Assembly: GCA_021838765.1 (NCBI GenBank)
Contig: JAKCCY010000055.1
Location: 1 to 15,859, forward strand
Direction: 5' to 3'
Source: Nitrospirota bacterium
GTDB taxonomy: Bacteria; Nitrospirota_A; Leptospirillia; Leptospirillales; Leptospirillaceae
Length of the DNA: 15,859 nucleotides
The position numbers and the translations under genes were made by a program. Below are positions 6,237-12,771 of the stretch, in pieces (within the stretch, counting starts at the first letter, position 1; each line of letters opens with the position of its first letter). The notes below the pieces were generated by a model that worked only from the letters and a program-made list of their open reading frames with translations, did not search any database and was not told the DNA's origin.

Positions 6237-7679
6237 TCAGGCAACCGAAGCAGGAGGAGTCTTGAGAGCCGCTTTTCTCTTCGAAAGAAAGCGAAAATAG
6301 GCCACCGCTTCCCGGAAAATTTTCCGGGCTTCCTTCCCATTGCTCATTGCCCTTTTTAAGACCTTAAAAATATAGCTTGGGCGATAGTAAAATCGCTGGT
6401 AAAATTTTGGAACGGCCATGAAAATCTCTCTGGCACTGATTTCCGGATAACTGATATTGCAGTTCTGAATGCCGTCACCATTAACCATATCGACCTCGCT
6501 CATGTAACCTTTTTCCCGGGCCAGCTCAAAAAAATGAGTTCCGGGATAAGGAGAGGCAAGAGAAACCTGAAGTGTCTCAATATCCATTTCACAAGCAAAG
6601 TCGATCGTTTTCTCAATTGTCTCAGGTGTTTCGCCGGGAAGCCCGACAATAAAAGTCCCGTGAATCGTCATTCCAAGCTGATGGGCATTTTTGGTGAACT
6701 CCCTCGCCTGTTCAACACGAATTCCTTTTTTGACGTTATTGAGGATTTGCTGATCTCCCGATTCATAGCCGACAACCATTACACGGCATCCGGAGTCCTT
6801 CATGATGCGAAGTGTCTCGAAATCAACATTTGCCTTGGAGTTGCATCCCCAGGAAAGGTTGAATCTCTTCAGCGCATGGGAGAGCTCCCTTGTCCGGTCG
6901 CGATACTCGGTGAGTGTATCGTCATCAAAAAAAAGCTCCTGGATCCCGGGGAAATTCTTGACGATATACTCAACTTCCGAGATGACGTTCTCCACAGAAC
7001 GTGTCCGGTAGACATTTCCGGAAAAAGTCTGGGGCCACAGGCAGAAAGTACACTTGCTGCCACAACCCCTGCCTGTATAGATAGAAACATACGGGTGCTT
7101 CATCCAGGGTATTTCGTACAGGGAAATATCCAGATCCCGCTTGTAAACCTCGGAAGCAAAAGGCAGAACATCGAGGTTTTCCAGTACTGCACGATCAGGA
7201 GTCGCGTAGATCTTGCCCTCTTTGCGGAAATTGATTCCAAGAACCTCATCCCAGGGCTTCCCTGATGCAATCTCCGGAATCGCATAATCAAACTCTTCCC
7301 GAACAACGAAATCAATGACATCATCAGCCCTGAGCGTAATTTCCGGCAAAACGCTCGGATGCGGGCCGACAAAACCGACAACCATGGAGGGGTTGATCGC
7401 CTTGAAGCCCTTGGCGGTCGCAATATCATTATTCAGGGAGGGAGTGCTCGTATACAGGATAACCATATCAAAATCTTTGGCCAGGCGAAGCGTTTCCTTG
7501 ACGCCCCAGCCCATTGGCGGAGCATCAAGCACAAGAGAATTGGGCATCATTCCAGCCGGATAGGTCAGCCATGTAGGATACCAGAATGAGCGAACCTCTC
7601 GCGTGGCCTGGTAACGGGCCCCGGCTCCCCCGTCAAAGTCCGAGAAGGAAGGTGGGTTTAAAAATAATGTTCTAAGCAT
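6237..7679 (-). CDS. hpnJ: Hopanoid-associated radical SAM protein HpnJ
   Basis: A 480-residue cytoplasmic enzyme with an N-terminal B12-binding-like domain (about 1-160) and a radical SAM domain whose cluster motif is C206-x3-C210-x2-C213 ('GRGCGSKCTFC'). The start 'MLRTLFLNPPSFSDFDGGAG' and 'REVRSFWYPTWLTYPAG' are typical of HpnJ. Genetic work on Burkholderia places HpnJ after HpnI and HpnK, converting the glucosamine-type hopanoid to bacteriohopanetetrol cyclitol ether by ring contraction. The ATG at 7679 has AAAGG at six-base spacing. It is 133 bases from ispH, the widest gap of the operon, and 41 bases from hpnI. The usual B12-base motif (DxHxxG) is not evident, as in many members of this group. 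Confidence 0.93.
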   Translation of the reverse strand: MLRTLFLNPPSFSDFDGGAGARYQATREVRSFWYPTWLTYPAGMMPNSLVLDAPPMGWGVKETLRLAKDFDMVILYTSTPSLNNDIATAKGFKAINPSMVVGFVGPHPSVLPEITLRADDVIDFVVREEFDYAIPEIASGKPWDEVLGINFRKEGKIYATPDRAVLENLDVLPFASEVYKRDLDISLYEIPWMKHPYVSIYTGRGCGSKCTFCLWPQTFSGNVYRTRSVENVISEVEYIVKNFPGIQELFFDDDTLTEYRDRTRELSHALKRFNLSWGCNSKANVDFETLRIMKDSGCRVMVVGYESGDQQILNNVKKGIRVEQAREFTKNAHQLGMTIHGTFIVGLPGETPETIEKTIDFACEMDIETLQVSLASPYPGTHFFELAREKGYMSEVDMVNGDGIQNCNISYPEISAREIFMAVPKFYQRFYYRPSYIFKVLKRAMSNGKEARKIFREAVAYFRFLSKRKAALKTPPASVA

Positions 7680-7812
7680 CAGAAGCCTTTCTTTTTTGGT
7701 CTCCTCCCAAACAGCACTGAAGAAAAATGCCAGAATCCGGAAGATCCCTATATCCTGCTTTCACCGATAATTCCTGTTTCATAAAAGAACGCCAATTCAT
7801 CGCCAGACGGAA

Positions 7813-8721
7813 CTAGTGGGTGGAGATGAACTCCTCTTCTGCGGACTCGCTACGGTTGACCGTAACAGCATATCCTCGCTGGGCTGATATTTCTCCCAAC
7901 CGCTCGATCACACCCTCAATCAGCCAGTCCGGGGTTGAAGCCCCTGCGGTAACGCCGACTCTTTCGCTTCCGTTAAACCAGTCTGGGTTGATATCCTTCG
8001 CGCTATCAACCAGATAGGACTTTGGACAAAGCCCGGCAGAAACCTCCTGAAGCCGGCGCGAGTTGGCACTCGTCATGGAGCCGACGGTAATCATCACATC
8101 CATGTCTCCCGCAATTTCGAGGGCCGATGTCTGACGCTTCTCGGTAGCATCACAGATGGTGTTGTGGACCTCAAGCTGAGGATATTTGACCGTCAGCAGG
8201 GCCAGAATCTCGTCAAAGTACTTGATGCTCTGTGTCGTCTGCGAAACAAGTGCCACAGGTCCGTCGACAACAGGAAGGCGATCGATTTCCTCAGGCTTGT
8301 GAAAGATGTGGATATGTTCCTTTGCCCAGCCCTGAACACCCATGACCTCATCATGGCTCTCCTCGCCCAAAAGAAGGATCGTATAATTTTTGTCCGCGAG
8401 GTTCCGAACGATGCGATGGATCTTTGAAACCAGTGGACATGTTGTATCAACCACTTCAAGGTTCTTGTCCCGGGCTTCCTTGATCACATCCGGAGCAACG
8501 CCGTGTGCACTGATGATCAAGGTACCACGATCAACTTCCGAGACGGCATCAACCGACTTCACTCCACGGTTGGCCAAATCTTTCACGACATGTGTGTTAT
8601 GGACAATTTCATGGAGAATGAAAACAGGCCCGACCGACTCTTCCGCAGACTTGTTCGCAAGCTTGATTGCTAGTTTCACGCCGACACAGACACCCGCATA
8701 TTCCGGTAAAAATATATCCAT
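7813..8721 (-). CDS. ispH: 4-hydroxy-3-methylbut-2-enyl diphosphate reductase IspH
   Basis: A 302-residue iron-sulfur enzyme that makes IPP and DMAPP from HMBPP in the last step of the MEP pathway, feeding squalene and hopanoids. The three cluster cysteines are Cys12, Cys95 ('VDTTCPLV') and Cys190 ('NTICDATEKRQ'). Substrate residues seen: His41 ('HEIVHN'), His73 ('SAHG'), His123 and Glu125, Thr162/163 ('SQTT'), Ser218/Asn220, Ser262. Two positions differ from the usual form: 'SHDEV' replaces 'HPEV', and 'GSMTSANS' replaces 'GSKNSSNS'; the catalytic residues are kept. The ATG at 8721 has AGGAGA upstream. It sits between hpnA (100-base gap) and hpnJ, so precursor supply and hopanoid tailoring probably share a transcript. 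Confidence 0.95.
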   Translation of the reverse strand: MDIFLPEYAGVCVGVKLAIKLANKSAEESVGPVFILHEIVHNTHVVKDLANRGVKSVDAVSEVDRGTLIISAHGVAPDVIKEARDKNLEVVDTTCPLVSKIHRIVRNLADKNYTILLLGEESHDEVMGVQGWAKEHIHIFHKPEEIDRLPVVDGPVALVSQTTQSIKYFDEILALLTVKYPQLEVHNTICDATEKRQTSALEIAGDMDVMITVGSMTSANSRRLQEVSAGLCPKSYLVDSAKDINPDWFNGSERVGVTAGASTPDWLIEGVIERLGEISAQRGYAVTVNRSESAEEEFISTH

Positions 8722-8821
8722 CAGAATCTCCTGCTTTTAGGGTTACCACTATCCGAAACTGAGACCGGTGCTCTCGTGAGATCCCGGACAGGCATTTATT
8801 GGTTACATCAGCCCGACTTCA

Positions 8822-9862
8822 TTATCCGGGGAAGGTCCCGGCCCCCATATACTCCTCTTTTGAAAACCACCGGACAGCATCATCAAAAGCTTTCTCCACC
8901 GGGGTCAAAACAAGGCCCAATTCCCTTACAGCCCTGCTTCCTGAGAAAAACATCATTTTATGGGCCATACGCGCCGCATCGAAAGGAACAAGCGGCTCAC
9001 GGCCTGTCAAGAGGGAGATTCCCTCAGAAACGATGGCAACGGGGTAAAGGAGAGATCTTGGCATCTCGGCCTTTGGAGCCGGAACCCCCGTTATTCCTGC
9101 CAGAAGACGGAATATCTCGACCAGTTGCATATTTTGATTCGCCAAAATGTACTTCTGCCCGGGAACGCCTTTTTGCGCTGCAAGAAGATGTCCCCTGGCC
9201 ACATCCCGGACATGGATGACATTCAGCCCTGTCCTGACGTACGCCTTCATCATTTTCCGCATATAGTCACGAACAATCCGCCCAGTGGGAGTTGGCTTGA
9301 TATCTCCGGCCCCGATTGGAGCACTGGGATTAACGATGACGACGGGAAGAGGCTCTCCCCCATCGCATCCCCCAGCGTAGGACAACACCAACTGCTCGGA
9401 AAGATACTTTGACAGCTTATATTCCCCGATCAGCGTTTTTGTGTCAACTTCCATCGTCTCATCAATGGGAATTCCATCTGAACGAGTCCCCAATGCCGCA
9501 ACGCTCGAACAGTAGACAATCTTCTCCGGACGGCAAATTCTGCAAGCTTCCAGGATATTTCTGGTTCCCTCGACATTGGTTTGGATGATCTCACCTTTGC
9601 GGGGGGTCCAGAGCCTATAGTCCGCCGCGACATGGTACAGCTCCTGCATCCCGTCGAGCGCCCGCACAAGGGACAATGGGTCAAGGAGATCTCCTGTAAC
9701 CCAGGAAACATGCTCACTCTCTCCGGGAAGATTTCTTTTATCGCTGCCTTCCCTTGCCAGACAGCGGATCGAATATCCTTCTTCGAGCAGAAGTTGCGCC
9801 ACATGTGAGCCGACAAACCCAGTCGCCCCGGTCACCAGAGCTGTTCGCTTTCCTGTTCCCAT
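8822..9862 (-). CDS. hpnA: Hopanoid-associated NAD(P)-dependent sugar epimerase HpnA
   Basis: A 346-residue soluble protein of the extended short-chain dehydrogenase/epimerase class. The Rossmann nucleotide-binding motif is G12-x2-G15-x2-G18 ('GATGFVG'), followed by 'HVAADYRLW' (77-85), the catalytic Ser region 'YCSSVAALG' (117-125) and Y148-x3-K152. These segments match the HpnA subfamily, which occurs in hopanoid loci of many bacteria; its precise substrate remains unsettled. The ATG at 9862 has a strong AGGGAGGA box a few bases upstream. It heads the operon hpnA-ispH-hpnJ-hpnI and divides a 126-base intergenic region with a divergent lipoprotein gene. Confidence 0.92.
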   Translation of the reverse strand: MGTGKRTALVTGATGFVGSHVAQLLLEEGYSIRCLAREGSDKRNLPGESEHVSWVTGDLLDPLSLVRALDGMQELYHVAADYRLWTPRKGEIIQTNVEGTRNILEACRICRPEKIVYCSSVAALGTRSDGIPIDETMEVDTKTLIGEYKLSKYLSEQLVLSYAGGCDGGEPLPVVIVNPSAPIGAGDIKPTPTGRIVRDYMRKMMKAYVRTGLNVIHVRDVARGHLLAAQKGVPGQKYILANQNMQLVEIFRLLAGITGVPAPKAEMPRSLLYPVAIVSEGISLLTGREPLVPFDAARMAHKMMFFSGSRAVRELGLVLTPVEKAFDDAVRWFSKEEYMGAGTFPG

Positions 9863-9913
9863 CAGGAGTCCTCCCTGTTTTTAAATTTTTTCAGGATGGA
9901 ACTCCTGTGATAA

Positions 9914-9942
9914 AGTAAATAAGCGTTGCGTTTCATCATCAA
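9914..9942 (-). promoter_or_regulatory. Candidate promoter of the hpnA operon
   Basis: On the minus strand TTGATG (9942-9937) and TTTACT (9919-9914) are separated by 17 bases, each 4/6 to sigma-70 consensus, about 50 bases upstream of hpnA. It overlaps the control region of the divergent lipoprotein gene. The match is modest. Confidence 0.3.
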
Positions 9943-9953
9943 CTCCGTTTGAA

Positions 9954-9959
9954 TACAAT
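9954..9959 (+). promoter_or_regulatory. Candidate -10 element of the lipoprotein gene
   Basis: TACAAT (5/6 to consensus) would start transcription about 22 bases before the TTG start, leaving room for the GAAGAGG ribosome site at 9977-9983. No good -35 lies at the right distance, so this may need an activator or may be chance. Confidence 0.3.
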
Positions 9960-9988
9960 TCCAATCGTTCCTTTTTGAAGAGGTTTTT

Positions 9989-10663
9989 TTGATCGGCCCA
10001 ATAAAAGTCATAAAAAAGTTCCTCGCCCTCTCCGCCCTTCTGCTGTCTATTGCTTCATGCAACACGGCGCCGGTTCCACTGGAAAAACAGAATGCCCTCG
10101 ATACAGCTCAAATTGATCTTCCCGATACCGTTTTCCCGTCCCGCAAGGCAGAGGCCCAGATAGAGCCGATTCTCAAAAAAGACGGATTTTCATGGACAGA
10201 CCCCAGATACTCTCTTGGAAAGCACCTTGTCAAAGGGAATGAGCTCTTCTGGTTTGACCAGAACCAGAACTGGCATATCACCCGTTACTCTGCCCTGCTG
10301 CGGCCAAATAAATATTCCATTAACCGTTATATGGTCAACTCAGCACGGGACGTGCACAAGCTGGGGAGAACAACAACAACATCTCTTGCGACATGTATCT
10401 TTGCCCGGCCTGCTTTCACCTTCAGGCACTATGGTGATGTTTCTTTTCCAACATTCCTCGCAGATGGACTTCTGATGGGGACAGTTGACCTGTTTCTGTC
10501 GCCCGTCTCCTATCTCTCCTGCAGCCTTCTGGACAGCAATAAAAGATCTGTCCAAAAGGTTATCAAAAAAAATGACCGGGCAGCCGAAGACCGTCTGAGA
10601 AGGGAAATTCAGAAGGGGAACCCGATTCCCACATACTCCACGACCCCCGCCTGGGTGGAATAA
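9989..10663 (+). CDS. Unrecognised outer-envelope lipoprotein
   Basis: A 224-residue protein of no family I recognise. It opens with a classical lipoprotein signal: basic start with Lys6, Lys9 and Lys10, hydrophobic core 11-22, and lipobox 'SIASC' with lipid-bearing Cys24. No Asp follows the Cys, so sorting to the outer membrane is likely. The middle has a hydrophobic, Gly/Pro-broken stretch 'FLADGLLMGTVDLFLSPVSY' (about 155-174) and the tail is basic (about 180-207). The start is a TTG, chosen because GAAGAGG stands five bases upstream and the signal peptide follows at once. It is the only plus-strand gene here, set between two hopanoid operons; its last 55 bases overlap the 3' end of the barrel gene on the other strand. 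Confidence 0.75.
   Translation: MIGPIKVIKKFLALSALLLSIASCNTAPVPLEKQNALDTAQIDLPDTVFPSRKAEAQIEPILKKDGFSWTDPRYSLGKHLVKGNELFWFDQNQNWHITRYSALLRPNKYSINRYMVNSARDVHKLGRTTTTSLATCIFARPAFTFRHYGDVSFPTFLADGLLMGTVDLFLSPVSYLSCSLLDSNKRSVQKVIKKNDRAAEDRLRREIQKGNPIPTYSTTPAWVE
10565..10595 (-). terminator. Intrinsic terminator of the shc-hpnG/barrel operon, inside the lipoprotein gene
   Basis: The minus strand reads GACGG (10595-10591), an 11-base loop, CC-G-GTC (10579-10574, one bulged G), then A and eight T (10572-10565). It starts 13 bases after the barrel stop and lies within the coding region of the convergent lipoprotein gene. Confidence 0.6.
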
Positions 10664-11961
10664 CCCATGTCAAGACGCCCAACCACATTGGGCTCGACAA
10701 GGGCCCGGAAGCCGACGCCCGGATTGATTGCATAAAGCGAGGGATTTGTAAGCTCCCTCTGATCATGAAAAACCTCTCCTACCCCCAAAAACGGAGCGAT
10801 TTGCCAGGAACTGGTTACACCGAGAAGTGTCATGTCAAAAGCCTGTATCCGCTCTTCAACATTAAAAAGGGCCGCATCAAGATCATAGAAACGTCCAGTA
10901 CCAAACCCTTCAAGGGTATACGCGCCTCCCAGCATGCTTTGTGCGTAGAAGGGAATATTCGGACCATTCATCAGGTTCACCATCCCCCTGATCGCAAGCA
11001 CATTCTGATCATTCTCCCCCTGGGGTATCCATGTTTTATACTCGGCATTGAAGCGATCGAATACACTTACCTCACCGGCCGTTTCGTTCTGGTCAAGTTC
11101 TGCAAAAGCCCGTGCATAGGTCCCTGTCGACGGAATCAGGTGGTTATCCCTGGTATCATAAGTCACATTCGCCCGATGGGAGATAATCACAGGATTATTT
11201 GAAAGACCATTGACATTAGGGAAAACCGTCCCGGAGTAGGGCAGGCCGGGAATCACTCCGGGGGAGGCACCATATTCCCTGAGTCGCTCCATAAACCAGG
11301 CCCGGATTTTCTGATGGTCAAGATTCGCACCCACCGTCACATGGGCCGAGGCTTCAGACAGTGTGTAATTTGACTGATTTCCAAAAGCGGAGTCCGGCCC
11401 CAAGCCATAGAATCGGGCAGCGGGATTCTTGAAATCCTTCAGACGGATATCAAGAATATATCGACCATCTCCCATGGAAAGGTCTCTGTAATGAAACTCA
11501 TAAAAGTTCCAGATAGAGTTCGACTGAAGCCCGATAAGATGCCATCTTTTGAGATTGCCTTTGTAATAACGGTAATAACGCGCGCCCACCTGGGTACCCA
11601 GGTAAGGATTGTAGGTGATGGATGGTGCAAGGATTGAAGTAATACGGCCGCTGGGCAAGGCAGAAAGGATGGGAACAATCGTCCCGACCGTTACCCCCGT
11701 ATTGTAGCTGACACCGATAGCAGGAAGTGGAATGACAACCGTATTCTGAGTTGGAGTACTGAAAGAAAACGGAGATGGGACACCAATCGGCAACTGTGGA
11801 AAGCTTTCGGCATTGCCCGGATTCAAAAAAGGCCCGGTTCCCGGTGGCCCCGACGAAGATGCAGGTGGCGGGAGAGGAATCGCATAAGCGCTGACAGAAA
11901 AACTCCCCAGGAAGAGCATCACCAGGACTCCAAGAAAAAAGCCCCGAAAAACTTCCCCCAT
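10609..11961 (-). other. Barrel portion of the fused frame: possible separate exported 450-residue outer-membrane protein
   Basis: If translation starts at the internal ATG (11961-11959), the product is a 450-residue protein with a 27-residue signal peptide (Arg in the n-region, hydrophobic core, A-Y-A before the cut), a disordered linker and a barrel ending in Phe, the usual recognition signal for the BAM complex. The nearest purine-rich stretch, GGAAGA, is about 14 bases from the ATG, too far for a normal ribosome site, so start by read-through coupling or cleavage of the fusion by signal peptidase are both open. Confidence 0.5.
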
Positions 11962-12771
11962 GGTTTTATCTTTTGATTCTTCCGTCAACAAGACGCCAAT
12001 TTTTCTTCCAAGCTCGGCAAGACCTTTTCTCGCAACTCTCTGTGAGTAACCGATCTTGACCAGTGCCAGAAGCTTTTGAGGTGAAAGAAGCGCAAGCAAC
12101 AGTTTTCTGAGGGACAGTTTCCCGTTTTTCTGGATGAGATCCCCTAAAAACTCCGGCAATGTTTCTTCAACTGAATCAGATATGACTCTTGCCACAATAA
12201 ACCGGCACCCCTTCGACTGAATGACTCTTTCCCATGCTCCGGTTTCCATGTCGCAAACATCAGAGCCTGTCAACCGGAAAAGCTCTTTTTTTTCTTCGGG
12301 ACTTCCTGCAATTTTCAAAAGGGAGACCCCTGTCCCAAGCGGGAATCCCAAGATTCTCCCCATTATTGATGAGCCAGGCAGTGATGCCTCCGAAAAACGC
12401 CGGGATTCCTCGCCATCCTTTTCCTGAAAAGTGGAGACCGAAGAGAGAAAGAAAACATCTCCCCTCTGGGCACGGCTCGAAATTCCACCCCCAAAACCGA
12501 CCAGGAAAACGACATCATCTGGTTTCAGACGCGACAAGAACGCATCATCATCCTCATCGGGAGGCCCCATCCCGATAACCTGCAAGCGGAAGAGCCCCGG
12601 GGAGAAAACAGACCCCACCCTCTCCCGCTGAATCAATAAACCATGCCTTTTAAGCACAGGAAGAAGCCCTGACATCAAACATCGGGCCTCTTCCTCAAGT
12701 GGTGTAAGAATCAAAAGGGGCCGTGAAGACAAACGAGAATCGTGATCAGAAAAATGAGGCGAGAGGGGCAA
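10609..12771 (-). CDS. HpnG-type hopanoid phosphorylase/nucleosidase fused to a signal peptide and POTRA-less Omp85-type barrel
   Basis: One unbroken 720-codon frame with two unlike halves. Residues about 17-262 are a purine phosphorylase/nucleosidase-like domain: 'LVGFGGGISS' (90-99), 'GDVFFLS' (104-110), 'DMETGAWE' (174-181) and 'ARVISDS' (194-200). Its basic Leu/Arg-rich tail resembles HpnG, which releases adenine from adenosylhopane to give ribosylhopane. Met271 then begins a textbook Sec signal peptide ending 'SVSAYA' (cleavage after Ala297), a Pro/Gly/Ser-rich linker (298-360) and a beta-barrel of the bacterial surface antigen (Omp85) type: 'YDTRDNHLIPSTGTY', 'LGGAYTLEGFGTGRFYD', terminal 'GIGFPF'. 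No POTRA domain is present. The TTG start overlaps the shc stop by 26 bases and has GGAGG ten bases upstream. Met271 lacks a good ribosome site. Either a fusion, or two proteins from one frame. Confidence 0.85.
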   Translation of the reverse strand: MPLSPHFSDHDSRLSSRPLLILTPLEEEARCLMSGLLPVLKRHGLLIQRERVGSVFSPGLFRLQVIGMGPPDEDDDAFLSRLKPDDVVFLVGFGGGISSRAQRGDVFFLSSVSTFQEKDGEESRRFSEASLPGSSIMGRILGFPLGTGVSLLKIAGSPEEKKELFRLTGSDVCDMETGAWERVIQSKGCRFIVARVISDSVEETLPEFLGDLIQKNGKLSLRKLLLALLSPQKLLALVKIGYSQRVARKGLAELGRKIGVLLTEESKDKTMGEVFRGFFLGVLVMLFLGSFSVSAYAIPLPPPASSSGPPGTGPFLNPGNAESFPQLPIGVPSPFSFSTPTQNTVVIPLPAIGVSYNTGVTVGTIVPILSALPSGRITSILAPSITYNPYLGTQVGARYYRYYKGNLKRWHLIGLQSNSIWNFYEFHYRDLSMGDGRYILDIRLKDFKNPAARFYGLGPDSAFGNQSNYTLSEASAHVTVGANLDHQKIRAWFMERLREYGASPGVIPGLPYSGTVFPNVNGLSNNPVIISHRANVTYDTRDNHLIPSTGTYARAFAELDQNETAGEVSVFDRFNAEYKTWIPQGENDQNVLAIRGMVNLMNGPNIPFYAQSMLGGAYTLEGFGTGRFYDLDAALFNVEERIQAFDMTLLGVTSSWQIAPFLGVGEVFHDQRELTNPSLYAINPGVGFRALVEPNVVGRLDMGYSTQAGVVEYVGIGFPF

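Noticed and set aside
6534..7265. Plus-strand open frame of 243 codons
   Set aside because: Antisense to hpnJ, including the cluster-cysteine region; composition looks like a reverse translation of the real gene.
8722..8821. Possible attenuator hairpin between hpnA and ispH (GAGA/TCTC around ACCGGT)
   Set aside because: Only four base pairs and no T-run; not distinguishable from chance.
10677..10693. Perfect hairpin GCCCAA-5 nt-TTGGGC after the lipoprotein stop
   Set aside because: No T-run follows on the plus strand and it lies in the coding sequence of the barrel, so I do not call it a terminator.
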